A stretch of 64,000 nt of DNA from Chitinophagaceae bacterium (GTDB lineage: Bacteria > Bacteroidota > Bacteroidia > Chitinophagales > Chitinophagaceae). Below the pieces are notes generated by a model. It saw only the letters and a program-made list of their open reading frames with translations. It was not told where the DNA came from and did not search any database. Shown here in pieces: positions 1 to 9,094 of this stretch. Positions within the stretch are counted from its first letter, which is position 1. Every line of letters begins with the position of its first letter. A program made the translations under genes and the position numbers. Location: positions 1-64,000 of the forward strand of contig JAEUVS010000156.1 in assembly GCA_016786745.1 (NCBI GenBank). The letters are read 5' to 3'.

Positions 1-72
1 ATATTATTTTGATATCAAATTAATATTTATTTCCGAATACACGAAATTTTTTCTTAAAAACCCGTTGAAGCA
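1..72. other. AT-rich window edge without a gene
   Basis: This short AT-rich stretch lies downstream of the Ada-like gene. It contains the perfect 12-bp palindrome TTTGATATCAAA at 8-19. No coding frame or T-tract hairpin can be assigned. Confidence 0.4.
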
Positions 73-297
73 TTATTCCGACCCTTTATCCTGCAGGAAT
101 TTTTTACCAGCCTTCCATTGCCTGTACTTTCCGGGCACGCAGTGGCCGCATGGGCGGTAACCTGCGTCAATAGCCTGCTGTTCGCTTTCGAAAAATATCC
201 TGTTTTTTGCCTTCATTCTTTTACCCGAAGAGCATGAAAGCGTTCCGTAGATTTTTCCCGGCTTATACCCGGCAAACCTGATAGTGCGCCCTTTCAT
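73..297 (-). CDS. Small Ada-type metal-binding domain protein
   Basis: This 74-residue protein resembles the N-terminal zinc domain of Ada (Pfam Ada_Zn_binding). The diagnostic stretch runs from Cys22 through 'KNRIFF' to 'AGYRPCGHC' (Cys51, Cys54), matching the FRPCKRC end of Ada. In E. coli Ada the zinc ligands are Cys38, Cys42, Cys69 and Cys72, with Cys38 the methyl acceptor. Here the Cys38 position is a Gly in 'IYGTLSC', so a methylphosphotriester-transfer role looks lost while three cysteines remain. Its start overlaps the stop of the upstream oxygenase gene by 4 nt, so the two are probably translationally coupled. A role in DNA binding or alkylation repair is inferred from the neighbour, not shown. 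Confidence 0.75.
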   Translation of the reverse strand: MKGRTIRFAGYKPGKIYGTLSCSSGKRMKAKNRIFFESEQQAIDAGYRPCGHCVPGKYRQWKAGKKFLQDKGSE

Positions 298-1004
298 AAC
301 CCATCATGAAAAATGATGCCTAACGTGTGGCGGGTGCCTCTATGAAGCGGACTCACTCCGTGCTTCATATTAACGCGGTAATATCCTTTGCTTCCCTTTA
401 CCGGGCGAAATTTAGTAGTGAAAAGCAGCATGTCGCCCCTTTTTGGCCGCAGCACATTAGCCTTCGACTGGGCTCGTGGTATTTGTTCTGTCAATACGAA
501 TTCTCCACCGTAATAATCTTTATCCGGTTCATTGAGGAAAAGTACCAGCTGCATAGGGAAATAGATATCTCCATATAAATCCTGGTGCAGCGTATTGAAA
601 CCTCCTTTACCGTATTTGAGAATGAGAACAGTCGGTTTCGTTTGACCATGCGCGTGACACTGTTTCCTTAATGCTTCATGCGTTGAAGGAAACCTTGTGT
701 CGATATTCAACTCTTCCATCCATTTATTCGCAACGGGAGCTATAAACGGATAAACCGTTTGCCGGATAGATTGAACCAGGTCGGGGAGAGGGTATTGAAA
801 ATACTTATACTCTCCGAGGCCAAACCTGTACCGCTCCATCGTGATTGTTTTGCGGTATGCATCTTCGGCGTTATATAACACGATCAACTCTTCACATTCG
901 TTTTTACCAAGTACATTTTCTAAAATAGCGTATCCATTATCGTGCAACGCGGTCGCTGCTACGTTCCAGTTTTTCTCACTGATGCGTTCGGTGATTGATT
1001 TCAT
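294..1004 (-). CDS. 2OG-Fe(II) oxygenase family protein
   Basis: This is a 236-residue non-heme iron, 2-oxoglutarate-dependent dioxygenase-type protein. The facial triad is visible as H140-x-D142 ('LHQDLYGD') and H215 ('KHGVS'). Arg225 in 'RHTLGIIFHD' is in the place expected for the 2-oxoglutarate carboxylate contact. There is no signal peptide, so it should act in the cytoplasm. It is the first gene of a two-gene operon with the Ada-like zinc-domain protein (4-nt overlap). That pairing suggests nucleic-acid or alkylation-damage chemistry, but the substrate cannot be read from the sequence; protein or small-molecule hydroxylation is possible. Confidence 0.85.
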   Translation of the reverse strand: MKSITERISEKNWNVAATALHDNGYAILENVLGKNECEELIVLYNAEDAYRKTITMERYRFGLGEYKYFQYPLPDLVQSIRQTVYPFIAPVANKWMEELNIDTRFPSTHEALRKQCHAHGQTKPTVLILKYGKGGFNTLHQDLYGDIYFPMQLVLFLNEPDKDYYGGEFVLTEQIPRAQSKANVLRPKRGDMLLFTTKFRPVKGSKGYYRVNMKHGVSPLHRGTRHTLGIIFHDGL

Positions 1005-1081
1005 TTTATTCTTTTTAAAGCAAAATTATGATCAACCACGCCGACTCGAAACCCGCTTCTTGCGGTATTGGAGATAGAGTT

Positions 1082-1945
1082 CTACTTGTCTTTGTCGCTA
1101 CTACACCTCCAGTCAATATATTTAGTACCCCCAACAAAAGAGCCGATTGAATAACTGGTCAGTTTTCCACCGGCGTCAAAAACGTGATCGCTATAATCTT
1201 CTTCGTGAGGCAATGGCTGCACATATTCGATGCTGATCAAAATGTTTTTCGGCCAAAAATCGTCTACCCAACCGAGATATTCCAGCAGCGCCATTGAAGG
1301 ATCAACCACAACCAAATAATTAAACTGAGGGATGTACAATTGCCGCCTACCTGCCGCTGCCACCCCGTAGGTATAGATCGCATCTTCAGCAATTGTAACC
1401 CCGCCGTCAGCGCTCTTCACACGACGCACAATATTTCCATCCGCATCGTATGTGAAAGTTTCAACATCATTAAATGTTTTCCAAATAGAATTGATGTTCG
1501 TAAGCCTTCCACCTGAGTATTCGAATGTGCGGTCGGCGAAAGAAGATGTATCGCCCTGTAACCTTTCCAATCTTTGCAACCGGCCCGAAGGGTGAAAAAT
1601 AGCTTTTAAAACAGCTGCGCCGCGTGCACTATCGGTGATAGTCACCGTGCGATCAGCGATATTATAATCGAGCGTAAACGAGTGCCAGTAAACGTCAGTG
1701 CTAACGGCCGAAAATGTATAAAATCCAATCTTTTTCACGCGTCCATCAGAATAATATGTCTTTTGCATCTGCACCTCTATGCCACCACCTTCCACATCTT
1801 GATAAATACGCTGGGCATCGCAATCGGGCACGAGAAATTTTCCGTGGTGTTTATCTTTCCAGTGTTTCCAGTCGAACTTCGAGCATGATGATAACAGGAT
1901 GAGTGCAAACGCGGCACTCATTAGCGCGTAGGTAAGTTGCTTCAT
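1082..1945 (-). CDS. Hypothetical lipoprotein
   Basis: This 287-residue protein starts with a lipoprotein signal ending in the lipobox 'LLSSC' at about residue 21, followed by a Lys/His-rich linker. The body has repeating short beta-strand phrases such as 'RTFEYSGGRLTNI' and 'FTYDADGNIVRRV'. These resemble the YD-type repeats of Bacteroidota surface lipoproteins related to DUF4595. It is probably anchored in the outer membrane or periplasm. Function is unknown. It is transcribed away from the DUF1080 gene at 2157. Confidence 0.7.
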   Translation of the reverse strand: MKQLTYALMSAAFALILLSSCSKFDWKHWKDKHHGKFLVPDCDAQRIYQDVEGGGIEVQMQKTYYSDGRVKKIGFYTFSAVSTDVYWHSFTLDYNIADRTVTITDSARGAAVLKAIFHPSGRLQRLERLQGDTSSFADRTFEYSGGRLTNINSIWKTFNDVETFTYDADGNIVRRVKSADGGVTIAEDAIYTYGVAAAGRRQLYIPQFNYLVVVDPSMALLEYLGWVDDFWPKNILISIEYVQPLPHEEDYSDHVFDAGGKLTSYSIGSFVGGTKYIDWRCSSDKDK

Positions 1946-2156
1946 AAAATGTTGTTTAATGAAGGATAATAAGAAAACGGATTTTCGAATGTAGCCCTAA
2001 AACCAGCCGCCAAAAACAGTGTTTTTACGGGTGCCAAGCAGGTGAAAATGAAGTGATATTCACCAGGTGTTTCTACGAAGCGAATGCTTGTTTTTGCGTT
2101 GTTGCGATCGTTCCAATCCCTCATAACCCGTATCTTCATCGCAATCTTTACGGTCC

Positions 2157-2843
2157 ATGAAAAAAGTTGTAATCTCCATATTTATTCTAGCAGTTATTGC
2201 CGTCACCACGAACGCGCAAACACGCAGCCTGTTCAATGGAAAAGACCTTACGGGCTGGCACGTGGACGTACCTGAAATGGACACCAACAGCGCAGCGAGA
2301 AATCCATTTATTGTAAGAAATGGTCTTCTCGTAAGCCTGGGCACCCCGAACGGACATCTCATCACCGACTCCGTTTTTGAAAATTATCGCCTGCATGCAG
2401 AATACCGTTTCGCCGGCACACCCGGAAATTGCGGCGTACTCCTCCACGCATCAACACCCCGCGCGCTCTATAAAATGTTTCCAAAATCCATCGAAGCGCA
2501 AATGATGCATGAAAACGCGGGCGACTTCTGGTGCATCGTTGAAGATATCACCGTGCCCGGCATGGAAAAACGCCGCGGACCGAAAGCAGAATGGGGAATT
2601 ACAGAAGGAAAACAACGGCGCATTCTTAACCTCACCGACGGCAGTGAAAAACCCGTTGGAGAATGGAATACCATGGTGATGGAATGTTTCAAAGATTCAA
2701 TCAAAATCTGGGTGAATGGAACATTCGTAAACTTAGGATACAACTGCACTGCCAGCAAAGGTCAAATAGCAGTGCAGGCCGAAGGCTCGGAAGTAGAATT
2801 TCGTAAGCTCGAACTCACCCCCATCACGCAGCTGAGCAAGTAA
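2157..2843 (+). CDS. DUF1080 (3-keto-disaccharide hydrolase-type) protein
   Basis: This 228-residue secreted protein has a signal peptide (residues 1-20, ending 'TNAQ'). A single DUF1080 domain begins with the family signature 'LFNGKDLTGWHV'. DUF1080 adopts a concanavalin-like beta sandwich, and some members hydrolyse 3-keto-glycosides. Other recognisable parts are 'GVLLHA' and 'GEWNTMVMECFKDSIKIWVNG'. It reads toward the methyltransferase gene at 2848, with only a few bases between the two stops. A carbohydrate substrate is likely from the family but not determined. Confidence 0.85.
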   Translation: MKKVVISIFILAVIAVTTNAQTRSLFNGKDLTGWHVDVPEMDTNSAARNPFIVRNGLLVSLGTPNGHLITDSVFENYRLHAEYRFAGTPGNCGVLLHASTPRALYKMFPKSIEAQMMHENAGDFWCIVEDITVPGMEKRRGPKAEWGITEGKQRRILNLTDGSEKPVGEWNTMVMECFKDSIKIWVNGTFVNLGYNCTASKGQIAVQAEGSEVEFRKLELTPITQLSK

Positions 2844-2847
2844 CCCG

Positions 2848-3885
2848 TTACTTAAACGCCAACGCAGCGCTCGAAGGACCGGTCAATTGCAAAATCGACG
2901 TCGACTTAAACCCTATTGATTTCGCCCATCGTGTAAAGTCGGCAAATGTGTAATCAAACCCGGTTGCGGTTTCAATAAGCATATTCAAACTCATCATCAA
3001 ACCAAATGCATTTTGTTTTCTTTCGTCATCAATAATCGCTTCAACAGCAATGAAAGCGCCGCCAGGAGTTAATGCCGCGTATGCTTTCTTCATCAACATT
3101 AACTTCTTTTCTTCATCCCAATCATGAAGAATATTTCCCATCGTAATCACATCAGCTTTAGGAAAATCATCAGTGAAAAAATCAATGTTTCGGGTTTTCA
3201 CCCGGTCGGACAATTGATATTGTTTAATAGTATCGCGGGCAATTGGCTCAACGGGCGGAAGATCAACAGTGGTGCAGGTCATGTGTGGTTGATGCTTCGC
3301 AACCATAATCGACAGAAGGCCTGCTGAACCCCCGATATCAACCAGCGTTTTATATTTTGAAAAGTCAACTTTCTGGGCCAATGCAATAAAATTTCCCATC
3401 TGGATCCCGGTCATTGCATTGATAAATTCTCTTAGTTTATCCTGATCCTGGTAAATTAACCCGAAGAAATCTTCTCCCCGCTTTGCCTCGTTTTGTGCCT
3501 CCCCGGTAAGCAATCCCTCTTCAAGATTACCCCAGAAAGTATACAGGCGATTGTTCAGCATCTCCAGCATTCCTCCGCAATACGAAGGCTTATTCTTATC
3601 CAAAAATGTATCCGTATCCGGTGTGTTGGAATAGATGGCTGTTTCCATCAACCCTTCGCGATTTAAAAGTTTGAAAGCAGTTAACGCGTCCAGGAAATCA
3701 TAGACGTGCCGGTCTGTGCATTTCAGGCTTAACGCATTCCTGATGTCTTTAGCCGACATCTTTTTGTTTTGCGCCAGTTTGGTAAACAATCCCAACTTTA
3801 ATGCAGCTAAAAGAATTTTGGAGGCCCAGAAGCCTGTACCAAGATTCATGATATTCGCAAGCGTAGGCTGGTTAGCATTTTCCAT
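2848..3885 (-). CDS. SAM-dependent O-methyltransferase family 2
   Basis: This 345-residue protein resembles the acetylserotonin/hydroxyindole O-methyltransferase group. It has an N-terminal helical dimerisation part (about residues 10-100). A Rossmann SAM-binding part begins at 'LVDIGGSAGLLSIMVAK', and the active-site region reads 'NILHDWDEEKKLMLMKKAY', with the His that usually deprotonates the acceptor hydroxyl. There is no export signal. The gene starts 11 nt after the stop of the DUF1080 gene at 3897, so the two are likely cotranscribed. The acceptor substrate is unknown; a small phenolic or polyketide-like metabolite would fit the family. Confidence 0.85.
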   Translation of the reverse strand: MENANQPTLANIMNLGTGFWASKILLAALKLGLFTKLAQNKKMSAKDIRNALSLKCTDRHVYDFLDALTAFKLLNREGLMETAIYSNTPDTDTFLDKNKPSYCGGMLEMLNNRLYTFWGNLEEGLLTGEAQNEAKRGEDFFGLIYQDQDKLREFINAMTGIQMGNFIALAQKVDFSKYKTLVDIGGSAGLLSIMVAKHQPHMTCTTVDLPPVEPIARDTIKQYQLSDRVKTRNIDFFTDDFPKADVITMGNILHDWDEEKKLMLMKKAYAALTPGGAFIAVEAIIDDERKQNAFGLMMSLNMLIETATGFDYTFADFTRWAKSIGFKSTSILQLTGPSSAALAFK

Positions 3886-3896
3886 TTTTTGTGTTT

Positions 3897-5321
3897 TTAG
3901 AGCTCCTTAATAAAAATGTTTCTGAACTGTACGAGACTTGGTGGTGAAACCCATTCGCCATTTTCTTTTGCTCCATGGTGTTGTAGTCCGATAGGCCCAC
4001 TTGCGGCTATGCCGGGCATGTGCGCATTTTCTATCACGGTAATTCCATTCAATTCAACCGTTAACCTCTCTCCTTTAAAAGTGATTTTAAATGTGTTCCA
4101 TTCTCCAATATTTTTATCGGCATTCGTTTTAGGAGTTGCACCCCGTCGTACCGAGGGCGGCATGGTCGTATCCATCCTGTATCCATACACTTCGCCGCAA
4201 CCGATTGGCCAGCACCAGATATTTGCCTGGCATTTTCCTTCACCACGTAAAAGAATTCCCGAGTCCGAGTCTGGCAGCACAATGTTTATTTCTTTCCCGT
4301 TCTCATCTTTCTTATGCAGGCCACTTGGTAAAATGATAGGTACGTGTTCATTTTTCCACGGCGTTGCCTTGATCCGGAAGTCTACATATAAAACAAAATT
4401 TTTGTACGATTTTTCTGACCATAAACTCTTGTCGCCACTCGATTCGCTTTCGGCATCGTAGTCGATCGCCGCGTTTATAACTTTCCAATGCCCGTTATCG
4501 CCTGCAGGAATTTTCCAGTTTGTTAAATCTTTCCCATTGAATAGAGACACAAAGCCCGGGGGAGTTTTTACGCTTGTATTCTCATCCTGCGCAATAAAAT
4601 CCGTCCATTCTTTGCTTTCCCAATAAGCAGCGGCGCCATTTGGTGGTTCGAGAAAGGAACCTCCTACAAGATAAGTGCCTAATTCTGCTGCAAGTGGATC
4701 CAAAGGTTTGAAAGCCTGCTTAAGCACGTCGGTTTCAGGAGCGCCGGTCGGCCAGTATTTATCTCGCGCTGCGGTCGATTCAATCGCAAAAATAGTAATG
4801 TAGCTTCCGGCATTCTCCCCGGCAGTTGCTTTGTAGTAGAGCAGCTGCATGTCCGGCAGTAAATTACCAACAGCAGGATGAAGTTTTTCTGCAACAAATT
4901 TTTCAAAATCTTTCGAACGTTCCGGCTTTACTTTTATGTAGTGCACTCCAAGAATACCGATTGTACGCGGAGGCTGCAACTTATCCGCTCCTATCAACTG
5001 GTATTTTGTATAAATGCTATTGTTATCCAGGAAAGGAGCAAGTCGAGGATGAGTGAAGGGATTTCCTGCTGAAGCGGATTCGGTACCTGATTTATAAAAC
5101 AAAAAATCTCCTTTACGATCTCCTCGATCAGCCTTAAATAAACTCCACGACGGGGCAATATGCTTACTGAATTGATCCTGGAACGCATCAGGCTTCATTT
5201 CTTTTTTCAACGGAACTTTTCCCAGGAAAATCACCTCTCCCATTTTTATTTGGGCAGGAGTTTGTTGAAAAGATGTCATCACAACCAGTAATGACAGCAT
5301 AGTTCTGATTACTGTATTCAT
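3897..5321 (-). CDS. Secreted two-domain protein with C-terminal DUF1080
   Basis: This 474-residue exported protein has a signal peptide at residues 1-24 ('FQQTPAQ'). The N-terminal half (about 30-235) carries two ferredoxin-like, dimeric alpha-beta-barrel-type stretches that I cannot assign firmly. The C-terminal half (about 255-474) is a DUF1080 domain starting 'SLFNGKDLTNWKIP', with 'GILLRGEGKCQANIW' and 'GEWNTFKITFKGERLTVELNG'. DUF1080 members act on, or bind, sugars, so an extracytoplasmic glycan role is likely. It is the first gene of a probable operon with the O-methyltransferase. Confidence 0.8.
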   Translation of the reverse strand: MNTVIRTMLSLLVVMTSFQQTPAQIKMGEVIFLGKVPLKKEMKPDAFQDQFSKHIAPSWSLFKADRGDRKGDFLFYKSGTESASAGNPFTHPRLAPFLDNNSIYTKYQLIGADKLQPPRTIGILGVHYIKVKPERSKDFEKFVAEKLHPAVGNLLPDMQLLYYKATAGENAGSYITIFAIESTAARDKYWPTGAPETDVLKQAFKPLDPLAAELGTYLVGGSFLEPPNGAAAYWESKEWTDFIAQDENTSVKTPPGFVSLFNGKDLTNWKIPAGDNGHWKVINAAIDYDAESESSGDKSLWSEKSYKNFVLYVDFRIKATPWKNEHVPIILPSGLHKKDENGKEINIVLPDSDSGILLRGEGKCQANIWCWPIGCGEVYGYRMDTTMPPSVRRGATPKTNADKNIGEWNTFKITFKGERLTVELNGITVIENAHMPGIAASGPIGLQHHGAKENGEWVSPPSLVQFRNIFIKEL

Positions 5322-5572
5322 TGTTATAAGTGTTGTTGGCGGGAAAAAACGGAGTAATGTTACTTAAATGTAAGATATTCTATCAGCTGACCGGCGAATT
5401 TGGAAAAAAGAGCAAGTGGTCAGCCACTTGATAACACGAAAGAAAATTGATCTTCTGTCGGTGATCTTTGGGAATAGAAAAACAGGAAGGTTAGTGTAAA
5501 AGAAGAGGTTTAAAATAGTAATATTTTCATCATATATGCGTTATAGGGGCGGTTAAATCCAAAAACCTGATT
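5322..5572. other. Intergenic divergent region with a small hairpin
   Basis: This 251-bp spacer separates two divergent genes and should hold both promoters. A perfect 7-bp hairpin with a 4-nt loop (CAAGTGG / CCACTTG) lies at 5413-5430. No T-tract follows, so it is not an obvious terminator. Nothing else can be assigned. Confidence 0.4.
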
Positions 5573-6229
5573 ATGAAAAACTTTGTACTCCTGTTTTCCC
5601 TCGCATTATTGTTTGTTTCGTGCCAAAAGGAGGGGGATTTAACCCTCCCCGACGAGAATAATAATAACAACAACAATAATAATAACGAAACCGACGACGA
5701 CGACGATAATACTACTTCGACGTATTATTTCACAGCCAAAATTGATGGCAAAGACGTAGAGTATGTAAACGACAGCCCCTTTTTTGGTGCAGGCGTCAAT
5801 ACCAAAGAGAATTCTATGGGTTGGGAAGATTTTGACGTATATGAAGGCACGATAATCAGCGACAAATTTTCGCTCGATTCAAGTGTTATCTATGTTCACC
5901 TTCTTAAATATTTTAATCACGACCCAACTGTTGAGGAACGCTGGTCGATATTTACTATGGGTGATCACGACTGGGGCCTGTCGCAATCATCTTCGGCTAC
6001 AATAAATGGAGCTTCTATCGATTATACTGACGACCATGGTAAATGGTGGACGTCCGAATTAGGCTCACAGAATGGAAGCACGTTTACTATTACCGAGCTG
6101 ATCGAAAACGATGAACACCTTTATGGAATGATCTTCACGGCAAATTTCAGCTGCAAACTTTATGACGAAGAAGGCAACTTCATTGAGGTAAAAAACGCTA
6201 CAATCAGGGGACCTATTTATGGAATGTAA
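5573..6229 (+). CDS. Acidic/Asn-rich lipoprotein
   Basis: This 218-residue protein has a lipoprotein signal with lipobox 'LFVSC' (Cys17). A spacer of ten consecutive Asn follows and then 'ETDDDDDN', which probably forms a flexible acidic tether to the membrane. The globular part (about 50-218) starts 'YYFTAKIDGKDVEYV', a phrase common in Bacteroidota lipoproteins of the DUF6252-like type. The Asn tract is encoded by mixed AAT/AAC codons in triplets, so length changes would keep the frame. Function unknown. Confidence 0.75.
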   Translation: MKNFVLLFSLALLFVSCQKEGDLTLPDENNNNNNNNNNETDDDDDNTTSTYYFTAKIDGKDVEYVNDSPFFGAGVNTKENSMGWEDFDVYEGTIISDKFSLDSSVIYVHLLKYFNHDPTVEERWSIFTMGDHDWGLSQSSSATINGASIDYTDDHGKWWTSELGSQNGSTFTITELIENDEHLYGMIFTANFSCKLYDEEGNFIEVKNATIRGPIYGM

Positions 6230-6254
6230 GTCTTCCGGTTACCGACCCTGATGC

Positions 6255-7073
6255 TCACACAAGTTTATCCTGGTTAATCGCCGTGTCGGGATTCATGACG
6301 TAGGTGATGACAGATCCATCCTTCATCACCTCCACAATGCGATAACCACGGTATTCAGTACCCCAACTCCCACCGAAGTGCGAATCAAAAACAAAAGGAG
6401 TGTTGTTCCTCTTCTTTATTCCATCTTCATCGTGATCGTGACCATTGAACACCGCCCTCACTTTCCCATGCTTTTCCAGCAGTTCAAAAAACGGCGGGCA
6501 ATCAACAGCATATTTTGTTAGCGCGCCAGGGTTAATATGAATGAAAATAAACACCTCCCTGTTTTTATGCTCCTTCAACTTTCCTGAAAGCCATTCAAGA
6601 TCAGGGCAGAGGTATTCACCTTTTTCATTTGAGGTAGTAGCTAAAAGAAATGCACATCTTTTATAAGTAAAATCGAAGTTGACAGGCATGTTCCATACAG
6701 ATTGCCATTCTTCAGCAGTCACATGGTCATGGTTACCCTGCGTAACATAATATTTGCACTCCAATCCATCGAGCGCTTTCTTCGCAGCAGGGTAATGCGC
6801 CTTATCATTGTGTACTATGTCGCCGTTAATCACTGAAAACTTAAACGGATGCCGGGCATGCTCTTTATTGATAGCGGCAACAACGTTACTGAAATGACTT
6901 TCATACTCTGTTTTCTCTTCACCAAAATGTCCATCCGACGCAACGGCGAAGCGAAACGCAACATTCGGTTTAACCGCTGAAAACCCGGAAATATTATTAG
7001 CCGTGGTAACTTGTCCATTAGCCAGCAGCACAGTAACCGAACCGGCAAGACGTAGAAATTCTTTTCTATTCAT
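6255..7073 (-). CDS. Calcineurin-like metallophosphoesterase
   Basis: This 272-residue protein has an N-terminal signal (about 1-25). The dinuclear metal motifs appear in order: 'FAVASDGHFGE', 'VINGDIVHND', 'VTQGNHDHV', 'FIHINPG' and 'NGHDHDED'. The first motif has S-D-G-H where most members have D-x-H, which is a tolerated variant. It is likely a periplasmic or surface phosphodiesterase or phosphatase. The substrate is not evident. It lies 54 nt downstream of the SIMPL gene on the same strand. Confidence 0.88.
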   Translation of the reverse strand: MNRKEFLRLAGSVTVLLANGQVTTANNISGFSAVKPNVAFRFAVASDGHFGEEKTEYESHFSNVVAAINKEHARHPFKFSVINGDIVHNDKAHYPAAKKALDGLECKYYVTQGNHDHVTAEEWQSVWNMPVNFDFTYKRCAFLLATTSNEKGEYLCPDLEWLSGKLKEHKNREVFIFIHINPGALTKYAVDCPPFFELLEKHGKVRAVFNGHDHDEDGIKKRNNTPFVFDSHFGGSWGTEYRGYRIVEVMKDGSVITYVMNPDTAINQDKLV

Positions 7074-7127
7074 ACGCCCGCTAAATTAAAGCGTAGCGCG
7101 ACCCGATCAAATTAAATCATTGCTATG

Positions 7128-7847
7128 TTATTTTAGAGCAAATACCGCGTTCACTTCGAAGCGCAATTGTATATTTTTGAAGTCAACGCCTTTTTCACCA
7201 TCGGCAACGCCGTCTTTATCTCTCGAAAGATATGCATAAGAATTACTTTGGGCAGCGCGGTATAAATCAGGAGCAAATGCGTCGCCTGGTTCGGTAATAG
7301 TAACGGCCGCGCCTAAATTTTCTCCTATTGCTTCTGCCATATACGTAGCCTTGTCTTTCGCTGCTTTGATTGCCTGTATTTTTAACTGCTTGCGGTATTC
7401 GGCGATTTTGCTGTGCGACAGTTTCGCGATCACGAAATTCTGTGTGGCGTCGTCATCCAGTTTGTCAACCAACTGATCCATTTTTGTGCTGCTGTTGAAC
7501 TTAACCTGGTACGAAATAGAGGAGTATAATTCGTCTTTCGTTTTTCTTTTTCTCCACCACGGGTAGTTGTTGTAACCCTCGTATGAAGCGATTGAAACCG
7601 CTGAGTCTGGAAGTCCGATATTTTTGCAGTAACCTAAAAAGTCGGATTTAATTTTGTCGAGCGAAATCTTACCAGTGCCCTTCTTTTCGTATTCTTTCAG
7701 AGTAACGATTACATAAATTTCATCGGGGATGATGTTTGTTTCGGCGCTGCCTGTTACCTGGATTGTCTTTGGATAAGGGTTAATTTGTTGAGCAAATGCA
7801 CCGATGGTGATTGAAAAAACGAGAAGCGTAATTATAAAACGTTTCAT
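7128..7847 (-). CDS. SIMPL domain protein (DUF541)
   Basis: This 239-residue exported protein has a signal peptide ending 'GAFAQQ' at about residue 21. The rest is one SIMPL/DUF541 domain: 'IQVTGSAETNIIPDEIYVIVTLKEYEK' at the start, a long helix with 'IKAAKDKATYMAEAIGENLGAAVTITEPG' near 160-190, and a final strand 'QLRFEVNAVFALK'. Family members are periplasmic or outer-membrane-associated beta-rich oligomers, some linked to oxidative-stress tolerance. No catalytic residues are known. Confidence 0.9.
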   Translation of the reverse strand: MKRFIITLLVFSITIGAFAQQINPYPKTIQVTGSAETNIIPDEIYVIVTLKEYEKKGTGKISLDKIKSDFLGYCKNIGLPDSAVSIASYEGYNNYPWWRKRKTKDELYSSISYQVKFNSSTKMDQLVDKLDDDATQNFVIAKLSHSKIAEYRKQLKIQAIKAAKDKATYMAEAIGENLGAAVTITEPGDAFAPDLYRAAQSNSYAYLSRDKDGVADGEKGVDFKNIQLRFEVNAVFALK

Positions 7848-7952
7848 ACCAAAAATTATTTAGGGGAATGATGAAGGCAGACGGTGAATTACATAACGGT
7901 CGTGGCAGTGCTTACCGCTAAATTTCCCGTATTAACATTTTTTTAGAAGCTG

Positions 7953-8603
7953 CTAGCGCCTGTACATGTAGAGGTACATAGAATAAACTCCCGCAAACAT
8001 TCCTTCATTTTCGGACCAGATTTTTATTCCGAGAGTAATTTCTTCATCGGGCAACGTTGAGTAGAGATTTTTTGAAACCACAAACCCGGTTTCATCAAGG
8101 CCCTTGTTCGAAGATATTGTACTGTTGGCAATGACGCTGTTATTGGTGAGGTCGTACAATTCAACGGTACACCTGTTAATTTCAGTTGGATTGATATAGG
8201 GCCTTCCTACGAATACAATTGAATCGTAACCCGGGTAATAAAGTTTTGAGAAGAAGGGGTATGCTCCCACTATTATTGGCGTAGCGGATCCGGTGTTGGC
8301 AATCATCATATTCAACTGAATAACCACCTGCTTCGGCCCGCCTGGATCTACGCCTGGTTCCACGCCGGCGGAGCCATTACAGATCATTTCGGTTTGATCG
8401 ATTTCTATAGAATCGAGGATATCGTTCTGGTTTTTATCTAATCCCGATTGGACTAGGACTCCGCCCGCCGGGCACTCCTCATTCGCAGGTACGTCAACCA
8501 GGTTGATTTTCGAACTGTAGTATACATTCCAGCCGGAGTATTCTTTTCGGCACGCGGTTAAAGAGAGAGCCACTAATATGGCAATCGGATAAAGTTTGAG
8601 CAT
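7953..8603 (-). CDS. Lipoprotein with DUF7151-like calcium-type repeat
   Basis: The frame is open to 8714, but the start chosen is the Met at 8603 because it gives a proper lipoprotein signal, 'MLKLYPIAILVALSLTAC', with Cys18 as the anchor. Upstream residues look non-coding. The mature part has 'ECPAGGVLVQSGLDKNQNDILDSIEIDQTEMICNG', the phrase typical of DUF7151-like segments of Bacteroidota and myxobacterial surface proteins (cited here only as a pattern). The rest is a beta-rich domain of unknown function. It is divergent from the gene at 8729. Confidence 0.7.
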   Translation of the reverse strand: MLKLYPIAILVALSLTACRKEYSGWNVYYSSKINLVDVPANEECPAGGVLVQSGLDKNQNDILDSIEIDQTEMICNGSAGVEPGVDPGGPKQVVIQLNMMIANTGSATPIIVGAYPFFSKLYYPGYDSIVFVGRPYINPTEINRCTVELYDLTNNSVIANSTISSNKGLDETGFVVSKNLYSTLPDEEITLGIKIWSENEGMFAGVYSMYLYMYRR

Positions 8604-8728
8604 CAGCGGCAAAAATAGTTTACAAAACCGGGGATTGCAAGTGTTGAGCGGATTGACTTTACGACCCGGACAAGATGTGCCCCCGTCGCCTGGCACAATT
8701 ACTGATGCATTCACGATAAACTTGTGTT

Positions 8729-9094
8729 ATGCCAGGAAGAGGAGACAAAAATACGCACGGCTCAGCAGGACGCGGAGCACGCAACCAAAGCAACGAGCCT
8801 TTTGTGGGCGACGGCCAGAATGAACCCGCATCCGATCACAACAAAAACAGGAACAGGACTGAAACATACCACCTGCGTGTGGATGAAGTTCCATATGTTG
8901 TGGAAACGTTTGCATTTATGTTCAACGATGAAAAACGGTTTAATGTTCGCGTAAACGGCGGACCTGAAAGTGTTTTCGCGTGGGACCCCGAAATGAACAG
9001 GCTGCGGCCGCTGGACGATGATGCAACCATACTTCCCGATGCGCTGGAAGAAACTATCAGCAAGCGAATTCTGTCTGGCCCCAAAAGACCTTAG
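8729..9094 (+). CDS. Hypothetical protein with disordered N-terminus
   Basis: This 121-residue protein is not recognised. The first 45 residues are Gly/Asn/Arg-rich and probably disordered. Residues about 45-110 look folded, with 'YHLRVDEVPYVVETFAFMFNDEKRFNVRVNGG' followed by 'VFAWDPEMNRLRPLDDDATILP'. It ends with a 4-nt convergent overlap with the methyltransferase gene. No signal peptide. Its composition and placement support a real gene; function unknown. Confidence 0.6.
   Translation: MPGRGDKNTHGSAGRGARNQSNEPFVGDGQNEPASDHNKNRNRTETYHLRVDEVPYVVETFAFMFNDEKRFNVRVNGGPESVFAWDPEMNRLRPLDDDATILPDALEETISKRILSGPKRP

Noticed and set aside
3916-4461. 181-residue plus-strand frame opposite the DUF1080 gene
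   Set aside because: Lies fully antisense to a gene with clear family motifs; its composition is that of a shadow frame.
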